Assembly: GCA_934271245.1 (NCBI GenBank)
Contig: CAKQQY010000002.1
Location: 70,890 to 134,889 of the forward strand
Source of the DNA: an uncultured Clostridia bacterium
Lineage (GTDB): Bacteria; Bacillota; Clostridia; Christensenellales; Borkfalkiaceae
DNA: 64,000 nucleotides
Direction: 5' to 3'
Shown here: positions 42,658 through 51,422 of the stretch, in pieces
How the letters are laid out: each line of letters begins with the position of its first letter
Numbering within the stretch: position 1 is the stretch's first letter
The notes under the pieces: generated by a model
What the model saw: the letters and a program-made list of their open reading frames with translations, nothing else
What the model was told of the DNA's origin: nothing
The model's database searches: none
Program-made: the position numbers and the translations under genes

Positions 42658-43557
42658 TCAGTTGTTGTTGGCTTTAAGTTTATACATAACCAGAATATCG
42701 TCGAAATAGTCGTCGAGATAAGGAACGAGTCCCGCGTCGGACATAATATCGTTGTAAGCGTCGGCTGCCGAAAGGGTGTTATAGTAAGCGGTAACGCATT
42801 TCAGCGCGTCTTTATAGTAGCCGTTCTGCACGAGTTCGTCTTTGGAAAATCCTTTGGCTTTCACCGCAAGGAAATCTATCTCGTACCTTTTCATCGTTTT
42901 TGCGTTGTTGCAGGCGGAATTCTGTTCTTTTTGAGAAAGTTCGGTGTTGTACTTTTTAATTTCTTTTGCTTTTTCTTCGTCGGCCTCTTTAAGTTCTTTG
43001 ACCTTGGAAGCGATTTCCGCGTCGAAAATGGTCTTATAAAAATCGTCCGCGCCGTTAAGTTCTTCGGTTTTTTGCGTAATCTTCGCGTCGATATCGGCGG
43101 TCTGCGATTTGTATTTTTTCCTTATTTTTTCGATGGCGGCGTTTTTGTCTTTTTCCTGCCTGTATTTTTCCCTAAGGGAAGCGTCGGAATAGTAAACCCC
43201 GTTTTTAACCGCTTCGACGGCGATTTTTCTTTCGCTTTCGGCGTAATCTTCTTCGGTCGCCGATATATCCGCTTCCATCTCGGCGACAAGAAGTTTTTTC
43301 TTTTCTTGAAGAGCCTTTATTTCGTCGCTTATCTCTTTCTTTTTAAGGGTAAGTTCGCGAGTGTGCGCGCCCGAAAGAACGGTCGTTGCGGCGGCGGTCA
43401 ATTCTTCGTCCGATAAAGGAACGTAAGTCAACTTCGTAAGAGAAAGCGCGGGCAATTCTATGGGGTCGAAAGCAATCGGCGCCAACTTGTAATGGGTATA
43501 AAGTTCAGCGAGAGTTTCGTACATCTCCGCTTTGGTGGTAGGTAACGTAAAATCCAT
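42658..43557 (-). CDS. Coiled-coil protein of the virion cassette (tail-needle candidate)
   Basis: A 299-residue, highly charged protein. Residues about 65-215 are predicted continuous coiled coil (LKKKEISDEIKALQEKKKLL, EEKAKEIKKYNTELSQKEQ). The N-terminal 50 residues are rich in Pro and Leu (PIAFDPIELPALSLTKLTYV) and the last 60 are mixed alpha with acidic DDYFDDILV. There is no signal peptide. It is the last gene of the cassette, 11 bp after the hub candidate. In P22 the gene after the hub encodes the trimeric coiled-coil needle (gp26), so a similar plug or needle role is proposed from order and shape only. Confidence 0.55.
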   Translation of the reverse strand: MDFTLPTTKAEMYETLAELYTHYKLAPIAFDPIELPALSLTKLTYVPLSDEELTAAATTVLSGAHTRELTLKKKEISDEIKALQEKKKLLVAEMEADISATEEDYAESERKIAVEAVKNGVYYSDASLREKYRQEKDKNAAIEKIRKKYKSQTADIDAKITQKTEELNGADDFYKTIFDAEIASKVKELKEADEEKAKEIKKYNTELSQKEQNSACNNAKTMKRYEIDFLAVKAKGFSKDELVQNGYYKDALKCVTAYYNTLSAADAYNDIMSDAGLVPYLDDYFDDILVMYKLKANNN

Positions 43558-43568
43558 AAATAAACTCC

Positions 43569-44759
43569 TTAAACGGTGTAATAAACTTTAACGAAAGCGG
43601 GTTTTTCTTCTCCCCTTACCGCAAAAGAAAAGGCTTTTCCGAAAATTTTAACTTCTTTTACGGAATACCCTTCGTCGAAGGCTATCGCCGTCACGTCCTT
43701 TTCCGAACGGATTTCGAGCGAAAACTTCTTTTTGCAGGAAGCGGAAACGGAATAAATCCTTTTAACTTTCGTCGTGTCGAAATCGTTGTAACCGAACGCC
43801 GCCGAAAACTCGGCTTTGTCGTACCCGAAAGAAATTTTTCCTACGGTACTTTCGGCAGAATCGAAAAACAATCCGTCGGAAAACATTAAATCGCCCGACG
43901 GGGTCAGGAAAGATTTTTCCGAAAGAAAATCGTAAACGAAAAGATATCCTTTCCCCGAAACCACTATCGGCAGACAGTATTTCGCGTCCGCCAAAAAGGC
44001 TTCGCCCGAAACGGAATATTTAACGTCTTTAAGCGCAACCTTTATTTTCTTTAACCGATTATCGGAAAAGACGAAAAGGTATCCGCCGCCCGTGAACGCA
44101 AACCCGTCCGTGAACGCCGCCACGGAAAAATTATCCGCGACGAAAGGCTCTGTTAACACTTCGGATAACGAATAAAAATTGTCGCTGTCCGTCGGGGCAA
44201 CGGCGTCAAGACCGTTTCGTTTTAAAACGTATAACTTTTTGCCTACGGGGATAAGTTTAATCACTTCCCCTTTGACGGAAATATACCCTTCGTTTTCCGC
44301 GAGAGTAAAATCTTTTTCCCCGTCGTAACGTTTTCCGAAGAACACTTTGTCGCCCGAAAAAGAAAATAACGCGCCGTCGAGATTGACGTACCCTTCGCCG
44401 CCGAAGAGAGTAATAAAAGAAGAATTTTTATCCGATAAAACCGCTCTGCCGCAAGAAGCGAATCCGACCCCGACTTTGCCGTTTTCGGTAATTTCTATAA
44501 GGTCGGGTTCTTCCGTAAAGACGGTTTTGGAAAAGGTCTTTATTTTTCCGTCGGACAAACGGTAAATTCTGCCGTCCGAACAGTAAAAATAAACGTTTCC
44601 CTTATACCCGTAAAGTTTAACGGGCAGAACGTTTTTTGGGAAAGATACCGCCGCGGCGTTCAGTTTAACCGCGGTCTGAACTTCCGCCGCGTCGGAGAAG
44701 TTGTCGATCGTGTAATCGCGGTATTTTACCGCGACTTCGGAAAAACGGTGTAATTTCAT
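43569..44759 (-). CDS. Beta-rich virion cassette protein (tail-hub candidate)
   Basis: A 396-residue protein made of short repeated beta hairpins, such as YGYKGNVYFYCSDGRIYRLSD, GGEGYVNLDGALFSFSGD and TGGGYLFVFSDNRLKKI, a pattern that suggests a beta-propeller. No signal peptide. It overlaps the stop of the adaptor gene as TAATG, so it is coupled to it. In P22-like phages the gene after the adaptor gp4 is gp10, the packaged-DNA stabilisation (hub) protein of about 470 residues; size and order agree. Direct homology cannot be shown by eye. Confidence 0.55.
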   Translation of the reverse strand: MKLHRFSEVAVKYRDYTIDNFSDAAEVQTAVKLNAAAVSFPKNVLPVKLYGYKGNVYFYCSDGRIYRLSDGKIKTFSKTVFTEEPDLIEITENGKVGVGFASCGRAVLSDKNSSFITLFGGEGYVNLDGALFSFSGDKVFFGKRYDGEKDFTLAENEGYISVKGEVIKLIPVGKKLYVLKRNGLDAVAPTDSDNFYSLSEVLTEPFVADNFSVAAFTDGFAFTGGGYLFVFSDNRLKKIKVALKDVKYSVSGEAFLADAKYCLPIVVSGKGYLFVYDFLSEKSFLTPSGDLMFSDGLFFDSAESTVGKISFGYDKAEFSAAFGYNDFDTTKVKRIYSVSASCKKKFSLEIRSEKDVTAIAFDEGYSVKEVKIFGKAFSFAVRGEEKPAFVKVYYTV

Positions 44760-45331
44760 TATATAAAACTCCTTTCTTTAATCCTTTTGTTTTCGGGTTT
44801 AACGAACTCGCAGAGAGAGTTTACGAACCTGTTCCGCCACATAACGCTTTCGTCGAAGTTTTTTTCGGTAAGACAATATTCGGCGCAAACGCCGTAAGCC
44901 GTTATGCGAAGCGGAATATCTTCTTTAAAAGCGACCGTTTCGTCAAGTCCGTAATTCGGGGGCGAAAATCTGTAAGTGATAACCGCCGCGCTTTCCGATA
45001 CTTCGATACCGTCGAATCCCGAAACGTAAGGAATTTCTCTGCCCGCAGCGTTTTCCACCCTTTTGATTTCGGTAACGTTTTCGGACAACTCCGAAAATAA
45101 AATTTTACCGTTTACCGTATTTTTCGTTTCGGTTTTTATCATCGGAAAATAAGTGCAGGCGAGTTCGTTTACTATAATGTTGGCGCAAAGGGTTAAAAGG
45201 TTTGTTTCCTTTACCCCCGCTTCGTCGCCGCCTGAAATTCCGCCCGTTCCGTCGGTTTTTGCGAGCAACGTCAAAACGTCGTACAGCCCGAGATAGGTAG
45301 CCGAAAGTTTAACGATTTCTTTAATGGTCAT
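44759..45331 (-). CDS. Phage head-tail adaptor (gp4/gp11-like)
   Basis: A 190-residue protein with the pattern of short-tailed-phage adaptors: a helical first part (TIKEIVKLSATYLGLYDVLTL; LLTLCANIIVNELACTYFP), then a beta part (NGKILFSELSENVTEIKRV; YVSGFDGIEVSESAAVITYRF), then helices (LRITAYGVCAEYCLTEKNFD; MWRNRFVNSL). It would form a ring under the portal. It follows the coat gene, separated by a 75-bp gap with a hairpin. Confidence 0.65.
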   Translation of the reverse strand: MTIKEIVKLSATYLGLYDVLTLLAKTDGTGGISGGDEAGVKETNLLTLCANIIVNELACTYFPMIKTETKNTVNGKILFSELSENVTEIKRVENAAGREIPYVSGFDGIEVSESAAVITYRFSPPNYGLDETVAFKEDIPLRITAYGVCAEYCLTEKNFDESVMWRNRFVNSLCEFVKPENKRIKERSFI

Positions 45332-45351
45332 ATAAGCACCCGTCCTTTTTC

Positions 45352-45388
45352 CGCGAACGGCCGAGGCTTTTTGCCCCGGCTTCGCGAA
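45352..45388 (-). terminator. Hairpin after the coat-protein gene
   Basis: A long GC-rich stem (TTCGCGAAGCCGGGGC on the minus strand pairing with GCCTCGGCCGTTCGCGG) just past the coat gene. It probably acts as a partial terminator so that coat protein is made in excess over the neck proteins. Confidence 0.55.
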
Positions 45389-45406
45389 AGTAAAAATTTA
45401 TTATAA

Positions 45407-46582
45407 TTACGCTTCGGTAATACCGGAAAGCATACCCTGACCGATAGGTCTTGCGCAGATAAGTTCCGCGTATTTAACCAAAGTAGCGGTGTAAACGGGT
45501 TTCCCGGCGATTTGTTTTAACACTTTGCCGTCCTCGGCTTCTATCCACTGCCAGTCGCAGAGTTGATTCAAAGTAAAGTCGTCGGTGTTCAACAAATACA
45601 TCGTTCCGTCGGGGCAGAATCTGTCGGCGACGATGGGAATACCGTTGTAACTCATCGCGATATATCCGCCCGAAAGGGTTGCGGTGTCGATGTTTCTGTT
45701 GTTGGTCGCAAAGAGTTTTTGTAAAGCCCTTCTTACGCCCCAGGAGCAAACGATAAAGTTTACCGCCGCGCCGCTGTTTTCTTCGATGGTGTCTAACGCC
45801 GTCTGAATAACCGTTTCGGAAATGGCGCCTACTTCGCCCTTTTTGTAAGGGGTAAGCCAGGAATGATCGGCGCGGGTCAGACCGTATAAAGTCGTACCGG
45901 AACCGAAAATCGCGCCGAGTCCCGTGATTTCGTTATTATAAGAACCCTGAACGGTCACGATGCTGCCGACGGGGACTTCGGTAGCGGTAAGCGCGCTGCC
46001 CGAAACGGTGATTTTTTTGTTTACCCTGTCTACTTTAAGAATTCTTCTCGACGCCGCGCCGGAAATAGCCGCGCCCGCGGAAGTTCTGAAATCGACGGTC
46101 ATGCCTTCGATAACGTTTTTAACGGAATCGAGAGTGAAAACGCCGTTAGCGATAGCGGAAACCGCGCCGAGTTTACCGGTACCGTCGCCGTAGAGCATTC
46201 TGCCGAAGTTAAAGGAACTTGCCTTTAACAATCCTTCCATTTCGGCGTTTAATAAACTGACGAAAGCGCCGGCGTTGTTTTCGGAAGCCCTTACCGCCTT
46301 GTCGGAAATTTCGATAGTACCGTAAAGGTTTTTAAGGGTAGAAACGAACTGTTCGTAGTTGTTTCCGTAAGACTCGGGGAGGTTGCCGTCTTCGGTACCC
46401 GCGCCCACGCCGCCGTTCATACCGTAAACGGCGAGTTTTCTGACTTCTTTGCCCCATACGTCTTCGGAAGTCATTTTGATAGCGGCTAAAAGCGGATTGA
46501 TTTTCAGGTTAAGTTGTTCCGCGACCGCGTCGAGATAAAAAGTTTTTAACGCTTTGTCGGCGTTAGATAAAGTTACTGCCAT
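45407..46582 (-). CDS. Phage major capsid (coat) protein
   Basis: A 391-residue protein recognisable as an HK97-fold coat protein. MAVTLSNADKALKTFYLDAV opens it. NNYEQFVSTLKNLYGTIEIS DKAV corresponds to the conserved strand region, and FGRMLYGDGTGKL is a common coat motif. A beta-rich insertion (VDRVNKKITVSGSALTATEV) follows, and WGVRRALQKLFATNNRNIDT with GIPIVADRFCPDGTMYLLN form the axial domain. No cleavable delta region is evident because a separate scaffold gene precedes it. AAGGAG lies upstream of the ATG. Confidence 0.85.
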   Translation of the reverse strand: MAVTLSNADKALKTFYLDAVAEQLNLKINPLLAAIKMTSEDVWGKEVRKLAVYGMNGGVGAGTEDGNLPESYGNNYEQFVSTLKNLYGTIEISDKAVRASENNAGAFVSLLNAEMEGLLKASSFNFGRMLYGDGTGKLGAVSAIANGVFTLDSVKNVIEGMTVDFRTSAGAAISGAASRRILKVDRVNKKITVSGSALTATEVPVGSIVTVQGSYNNEITGLGAIFGSGTTLYGLTRADHSWLTPYKKGEVGAISETVIQTALDTIEENSGAAVNFIVCSWGVRRALQKLFATNNRNIDTATLSGGYIAMSYNGIPIVADRFCPDGTMYLLNTDDFTLNQLCDWQWIEAEDGKVLKQIAGKPVYTATLVKYAELICARPIGQGMLSGITEA

Positions 46583-46606
46583 AATTTCTCCTTAAAAAAA
46601 TAACGA

Positions 46607-47041
46607 TTAGTTTTTGTCCGTAAGCAATTCTTTGGCGAGAATCCCCGCTTCGGAAAGGCTTTTGGGTTTGGAAACGGGAGTCGTCACGCCGACTCCGTTG
46701 TCCGATAAAACGACGGCGTTCTGTTTAGAACCGATAACCCCTTTGAGATAATCTTCCAGAATTTTACGTTTGTCCTCTTCGGTTACGGTTTTAACCGCCG
46801 CCGCGCCGCTTACTTCCGTCGGGACGGAAACGTCCGACTTGTCGGCGGAAAGTTTTCCTTCCAACTCTTTTATTTTCTGACAGCGTTTGGTAAACTCAGA
46901 CTGTAAAGAATTGTAGGCGTCGAGAAGCGAATCGACGCTTTTGAATTTACCTAATGAGACGCCGTTTTCGCCGCTGTTTTTTATAGCCGATTCGTCGGCG
47001 TCGGGCGTAACGGTCGTTTGTTCATCGATAATATCGTTCAT
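46607..47041 (-). CDS. Capsid scaffold protein candidate
   Basis: A 144-residue acidic, mostly helical protein between portal and coat genes, the standard place of a scaffold. KFKSVDSLLDAYNSLQSEF and KRCQKIKELEGKL resemble the conserved start of many scaffolds. The C-terminal helix (LSEAGILAKELLTDKN) would be the coat-binding part. It overlaps the portal stop by four bases. Confidence 0.7.
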   Translation of the reverse strand: MNDIIDEQTTVTPDADESAIKNSGENGVSLGKFKSVDSLLDAYNSLQSEFTKRCQKIKELEGKLSADKSDVSVPTEVSGAAAVKTVTEEDKRKILEDYLKGVIGSKQNAVVLSDNGVGVTTPVSKPKSLSEAGILAKELLTDKN

Positions 47042-48888
47042 AAATTTTCTCCTTTTTCTTTTTCGGTATTTTCCGCTCTCGCTTTATGCGCGGCGATATG
47101 AGCGAACAGCCTTTCTTTTTCGTCCGGCTTTAATTCGTCGTATTCGCAAAGAACGTATCTTATGTGTTCGTCCGCGTGAACCGCGTCGTCGTCGATAATT
47201 TCTATATCGAGACCTTGTTTTCTTATAATTTCGTTTTCTTTGCGCGCCTTGTTTTCCTGCAAGACGGAAATACCTTTTTTATAATCGAGTTCTTTATAAC
47301 CCAATAAACTCAATATTTTTTCTTTGACCGAAGGACGAACGGAACCGTCTTCCGAGAATAAAAGTCCCGATTCGTACAACTTGAAAATCATTTCTTTTTT
47401 CTGCGTTTCGGTATAGATAAGTTCGTTCTCGTTTTCCGCGTACACGTCGTCGGAATCGGCGGCGGAACTGTCCGCGTAAACAATCTTCGAAGCGTCGAAC
47501 TCGTCCTGATACTTAACCGCCTTAACCCCCGAAAGGAACTGCGAGTAAAGCCTTAACGCGAGTTTTGCGGCTTTTAAGTAACACGAACGTATGGTTTCCG
47601 CGTAGCGGACCAGCCTTTCGTTGTCCTGACGGATAAGAATTTCCAACGCGCTGCCGCTGGAAATGCCCGCGTTTTTGGAACTTGAAGAAACGTCGCTCAC
47701 GCCGCTTATGGTAACGAATTCGTTAAGCAACTTGTTTTCTTCTTCGGTAAAATCGGGCGGCATAACGGCGTCGGTCATCATTTCGGGGGGATTTGCCCCC
47801 TGCCTGTAAACCAGAACTTTCCCGGGGTTTAACCCTTCTTCGGATAAGTCGTCGGTATCCACCGAACCGTCCTCCACCGTCATAACCCCCATCGAAAGCC
47901 TGTTTAAGAACTCGTGTTTTCTGTTTTTTACGGCGTTGTACGCTCTCTGTACGGGGATAAGCCTTTCGATAACGCTTGCGCCGAAGAAACTTCCCGAAAC
48001 GAAAACGGAAGTCTGTTTCACGAAAGGAAAGGTTCTGTTTTTGTTGTCGCCGTTAAGGTAAGGCAACTCGCCGTAATAAAGAAGTTTTCCGCCGGCAACG
48101 GTAATAAGCCTGCCGTTCGGGAATTCCGAACAAGGCGCTTCGTACTTTTCCATAACGAGCGCGTATTCCGAAGAATCGTTTTTGTTTTTATCGGAATATA
48201 CGCCGCCGTAAAGACTGCCGTCGCAATCGGGCGAAACGGTTACGCCGTATAAATCGAAAATATCGGAAACGTTCACCGCTTTCGCGTGGATAACGCTCTT
48301 GCAGTTTTCGAGTTTTTCGGTATAAAGATTGTCGGGGAAAATTTCGAAAGGAGAAACGGGTAAAATTTTAACTTCCCCTTCGAAAACGTCTTTCCCGTCT
48401 TTAAATCCGATTTTGTTGCCGCCGTCGTTATCCCACACGATTTTGTAAAAACCCGTGCCGCAGGTTTCCGACCATGCGGTGACTTCTTTCGCGACTTCTT
48501 CCATTTTGTTTACTTTGAAAGCGCCGCTTATAAGTTTTTCGGCGACGCCCGCTTTCATAACGTCATCGTCGTCCTCGGAACGCGGTCTTACGGCGATAAT
48601 GGGCGAAACTTTGGCGAGTTTAGCGAGCCGCGATTCCATAATGGGGGCGATATGATTGTAAACGCCTCTGCTTTGCCAGAAGAATCTGCTTTCTTCCTGC
48701 GAGATTTCTCCCCTTGCGTTTACGTCGCAATACTGGTTGCCGTTGAGAAAATTAACGTTTAATTCCCATTTGCGTTCCAGGGTCAGTCTTGCGGCTCTTC
48801 TTTTCTTGAAATCTTCCGTAACTTCCGCAACGATTTCTTCGACGAACCTTTTTTCGTCGTTTTTTGTTGAGTTGATTTTGTCCTGCAC
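47038..48888 (-). CDS. Phage portal protein (P22-like)
   Basis: A 616-residue portal. ERKWELNVNFLNGNQYCDVN, WQSRGVYNHIAPIMESRLAKL and TCGTGFYKIVWDNDGG are the typical N-terminal signatures of the P22-type family. IERLIPVQRAYNAVKNRKHEFLN is the stem/crown helix region and SSKNAGISSGSALEILI the conserved wing motif. The start is GTG at 48888 with AAAGGAG seven bases upstream. It overlaps the end of the small-terminase gene by about 106 bp, an unusually long overlap. Confidence 0.88.
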   Translation of the reverse strand: MQDKINSTKNDEKRFVEEIVAEVTEDFKKRRAARLTLERKWELNVNFLNGNQYCDVNARGEISQEESRFFWQSRGVYNHIAPIMESRLAKLAKVSPIIAVRPRSEDDDDVMKAGVAEKLISGAFKVNKMEEVAKEVTAWSETCGTGFYKIVWDNDGGNKIGFKDGKDVFEGEVKILPVSPFEIFPDNLYTEKLENCKSVIHAKAVNVSDIFDLYGVTVSPDCDGSLYGGVYSDKNKNDSSEYALVMEKYEAPCSEFPNGRLITVAGGKLLYYGELPYLNGDNKNRTFPFVKQTSVFVSGSFFGASVIERLIPVQRAYNAVKNRKHEFLNRLSMGVMTVEDGSVDTDDLSEEGLNPGKVLVYRQGANPPEMMTDAVMPPDFTEEENKLLNEFVTISGVSDVSSSSKNAGISSGSALEILIRQDNERLVRYAETIRSCYLKAAKLALRLYSQFLSGVKAVKYQDEFDASKIVYADSSAADSDDVYAENENELIYTETQKKEMIFKLYESGLLFSEDGSVRPSVKEKILSLLGYKELDYKKGISVLQENKARKENEIIRKQGLDIEIIDDDAVHADEHIRYVLCEYDELKPDEKERLFAHIAAHKARAENTEKEKGENL

Positions 48889-49190
48889 TTTTTAATCTCC
48901 TTTCGGTTGTTGTATTTTTCTGCGATAAGATTAAGCAATCTCTCTTTTTCCGTCTGTAATTCTTCGTCGGAAAGTTCGGTAACGGAAACCGATTCGCCGA
49001 GTAAAAGTTTTATGGCGGAAAGGTCGGGCGGAACGTTCTTTTTTGTAATTTTCCTTTTGGAAAGCCTTACTTCGCCTTCTTCCCCGAGCGAATATTCTTC
49101 CACCGTTTCCGTTTCGAGATAACCGAGAGCGCGCTTTACTATCGCCGAAGTGATTTTGTCTTTCTGATTTTCAGTAATGTCGTTTTTCAT
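48783..49190 (-). CDS. Terminase small subunit candidate
   Basis: A 135-residue protein. SAIVKRALGYLETETVEEYS, KRKITKKNVPPDLSAIKLLLG is a pattern seen in phage small-terminase proteins (VKRALGY and PPD-A---LL). The last 35 residues are very basic (TKSTQQKTTKKGSSKKSLRKL) and would bind DNA. It overlaps terL by 20 bp at its start and the portal gene by about 106 bp at its end. The basic tail is encoded in the portal overlap, so part of it may be incidental. TerS after TerL is the reverse of P22. Confidence 0.65.
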   Translation of the reverse strand: MKNDITENQKDKITSAIVKRALGYLETETVEEYSLGEEGEVRLSKRKITKKNVPPDLSAIKLLLGESVSVTELSDEELQTEKERLLNLIAEKYNNRKEIKKCRTKSTQQKTTKKGSSKKSLRKLRKISRKEEPQD

Positions 49191-50616
49191 TGCGAATTTG
49201 TCTGCACAATCTCTCCTTATGTTTTTGAATAAAACTTTTTTGCGGTTTTTCCGTAACGCCTTTGGGGCGGGTCATAAGATAATATCTCAACTCGTCCAGA
49301 GCGTGGTCGTCGTATTTTTTCGGACGTTCCCCTTCTCCCCACCAGTAACTTTTCAGTTCGCGGATAAGGTTTACGCACGTTTTGAATATATAAATATTTG
49401 GTTTGCCGTTGTCTTTTCCGAGATAACCTTTCACCGTCTGAATACCCGAAAACAAATCTTTGTTGACTCTCGGGTCGGCAAGGATACCGTTGTCGTAAAA
49501 AAGTTCGGTAACGCTTTTTTCGGAAGCGAGCGTTTTTTGGTTCGCTGCGGAATCGATAAGGGCGCGGATTCTTCCCGAGCCGTCTTTTTTCCAGCCGAGC
49601 CTTTCGGAAATCTCTTTTATTTTTTCCGAATGATAGATAACGTCTTTGCCCGCTTCGAAATGCTCGGCGACTACGTAAACGTTGTCGTCGCCGTCCACGC
49701 AATACCAGTGCGCGGATAACGGATTGTTAAGTCCGGGGTCAATGGAAATAACGTCCTGCCATTCTGGCGGAATATCCGAAAAAGGCTCGATAACGTGGAA
49801 ATTCTCGTCGAATTCGGGATATACGAGCCCCACGCTTTCGCGGAATCTTCCGTACCGCCTGCTTTCCAACTGGTCGGGCGATAAACTCGCCGTAAGACTT
49901 TTTATCTCTTCTTCGTCAAGATAAGGGTTATCCGCCCATTCCATAAACTCGTACCACACTTCGGAAGAATTGCCGGAGTTTAAGAAAATCTCGTCGTAAA
50001 TAAAGGTAAGTCCTTTTAACGGGGTCATCGTTCCGAAAATATCCCCTTTTTTGTCCAGAACTCTCATTTTGCACTCGTCGTAGATATCTTTCGGCGGTTC
50101 TTCGTCGAACCAGACGTAATCGAGCGAACTCCCCTGAAACTTTTCCCTTCCCTGGTCGCAACTTTTAAACCCTATAACTGAAATGCCGCCGAAAACGTTT
50201 TTTACTCTTATCTGGTCGATAACGCCGTATTCGGGGCTGTCTTTTTTGCCCGAAAGCATCGTAATTCCTTCGATTTTAGACGGGTTAAGGTAATGAAGCA
50301 CCTTTTTCTGCGCGACGTCCCTTTGAACCTGTTGCGAAAGCGACACCACCCAGCCGAACGTGTCTTTTCTGTTCTCGCGGTAAGGGTGAACTCCGAGAGC
50401 CGTATATACGGTTTCCACCGCGCCGCACTCGGTTTTGCCGCTTCTGTTGCCGCCGAAAACCCACCTGTTTTTTTTAGGGCATTTGTGAAAAGCCACTTGC
50501 TTTAAGTGAACCTTGTCGCCCGAATTGTAGTTTTCGAGATTGCGGAAAGAATTTCTTCTTTTTTGTTCGGCTTCTATTTCGAGAATTCTGTAAATCAGGT
50601 CGTTCATAATCGACAA
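49171..50616 (-). CDS. Terminase large subunit
   Basis: A 481-residue packaging motor. ATPase: Walker A GGNRSGKT at 55-62, Walker B DYVWFDEE at about 166-173, coupling motif FGTMTPLKG. Nuclease (RNase H-like): SIDPGLNNP, RALIDSAANQ and DDHALDELRYYL supply acidic residues. All motifs are intact. The start may be TTG at 50616, which has AAAGGA at ideal spacing, or ATG at 50607. First gene of the cassette, divergent from the membrane-anchored gene at 50.7 kb. Confidence 0.92.
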   Translation of the reverse strand: MSIMNDLIYRILEIEAEQKRRNSFRNLENYNSGDKVHLKQVAFHKCPKKNRWVFGGNRSGKTECGAVETVYTALGVHPYRENRKDTFGWVVSLSQQVQRDVAQKKVLHYLNPSKIEGITMLSGKKDSPEYGVIDQIRVKNVFGGISVIGFKSCDQGREKFQGSSLDYVWFDEEPPKDIYDECKMRVLDKKGDIFGTMTPLKGLTFIYDEIFLNSGNSSEVWYEFMEWADNPYLDEEEIKSLTASLSPDQLESRRYGRFRESVGLVYPEFDENFHVIEPFSDIPPEWQDVISIDPGLNNPLSAHWYCVDGDDNVYVVAEHFEAGKDVIYHSEKIKEISERLGWKKDGSGRIRALIDSAANQKTLASEKSVTELFYDNGILADPRVNKDLFSGIQTVKGYLGKDNGKPNIYIFKTCVNLIRELKSYWWGEGERPKKYDDHALDELRYYLMTRPKGVTEKPQKSFIQKHKERLCRQIRNEKRHY

Positions 50617-50637
50617 ATTATCCTTTTAATAGCGATA

Positions 50638-50664
50638 TACCGACTTTAAAAGTAGTCGTCGGTA
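50638..50664. promoter_or_regulatory. Inverted repeat between terL and the divergent gene (operator candidate)
   Basis: TACCGAC, 13-bp spacer, GTCGGTA: a perfect 7-bp inverted repeat in the 90-bp divergent gap. No clear sigma-A promoter is visible for terL, so a dedicated regulator is likely. Confidence 0.5.
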
Positions 50665-50706
50665 CTGTAAAATAACTTTTATCCGACGAAATAAAGGGGG
50701 TAAAAA

Positions 50707-51420
50707 ATGAAAAAGTTATTTTTAATATGTTTATCTTTGATATTTCTGACGACGCCTGCGGTTATCCGTACGGCATACGCCCGAAACGAATATATGCGGG
50801 TAATCACGCAGGACACCGCCTTTTACCGCTCGGAAGACCTTTCCGAACGGGTGTTTTATCTGCCGTATACGTACTACGTAAAACTCGATTCGGTAAACGG
50901 CAACGTCGCGCATATAGAATGTTCGGTGAAGGGCGGCGCGCTTATCATCGACGGTTACGCCGAATACGATAAACTTTTCGCCGACGACCTGTCGGTGGAA
51001 AATCCCTATCCCGATATTACGTTAAAAACCTGCCGTTCCGCCGTTTTGTACTCGGACAGAACCTTAAAGAACGCCGTTCAGTACGTGTTCAGCGACAGAG
51101 AACTGTACTATTACGGAAACGAAACGGACGACGGCGGAAACAACGTGTATTTCGTGGGTTATAACGGAAGATTAGGCTACGTTGCCGAAAGCGACGTGTA
51201 CCCCTTCGCCGTTCCGAATCACCCGAATCCTCTGACTTTCATAAAAGAAGACGAGAAACCGCCCGAAGAAGATAAACCGGACTCTGTTGGAACGGAAAGT
51301 TTAAGAATAGTCATCATCGCGCTTTTAGCCGCTTCGGGGTTGATATCTCTCCTCATCATCGTCCGGAAGAAAGACACTGCAACCGCCGTAACTTTTTACG
51401 ACGATAACGATTACGAATAG
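50707..51420 (+). CDS. Secreted SH3-like protein with C-terminal membrane anchor
   Basis: A 237-residue protein with a signal peptide (KKLFLICLSLIFLTTPAVI, cleavage near TAYA), two SH3-like beta segments (about 30-85 and 100-165, the second with SAVLYSDRTLKNAVQYVFSD), a Pro/Glu linker and a C-terminal helix (IVIIALLAASGLISLLIIV) followed by a short acidic tail. AAAGGGGG precedes the ATG. It is divergent from terL with only 90 bp between them. Its second segment resembles the SH3-like end of the 753-residue protein at 52.6-54.8 kb. Function unknown; probably faces the cell wall. Confidence 0.75.
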   Translation: MKKLFLICLSLIFLTTPAVIRTAYARNEYMRVITQDTAFYRSEDLSERVFYLPYTYYVKLDSVNGNVAHIECSVKGGALIIDGYAEYDKLFADDLSVENPYPDITLKTCRSAVLYSDRTLKNAVQYVFSDRELYYYGNETDDGGNNVYFVGYNGRLGYVAESDVYPFAVPNHPNPLTFIKEDEKPPEEDKPDSVGTESLRIVIIALLAASGLISLLIIVRKKDTATAVTFYDDNDYE

Positions 51421-51422
51421 CC

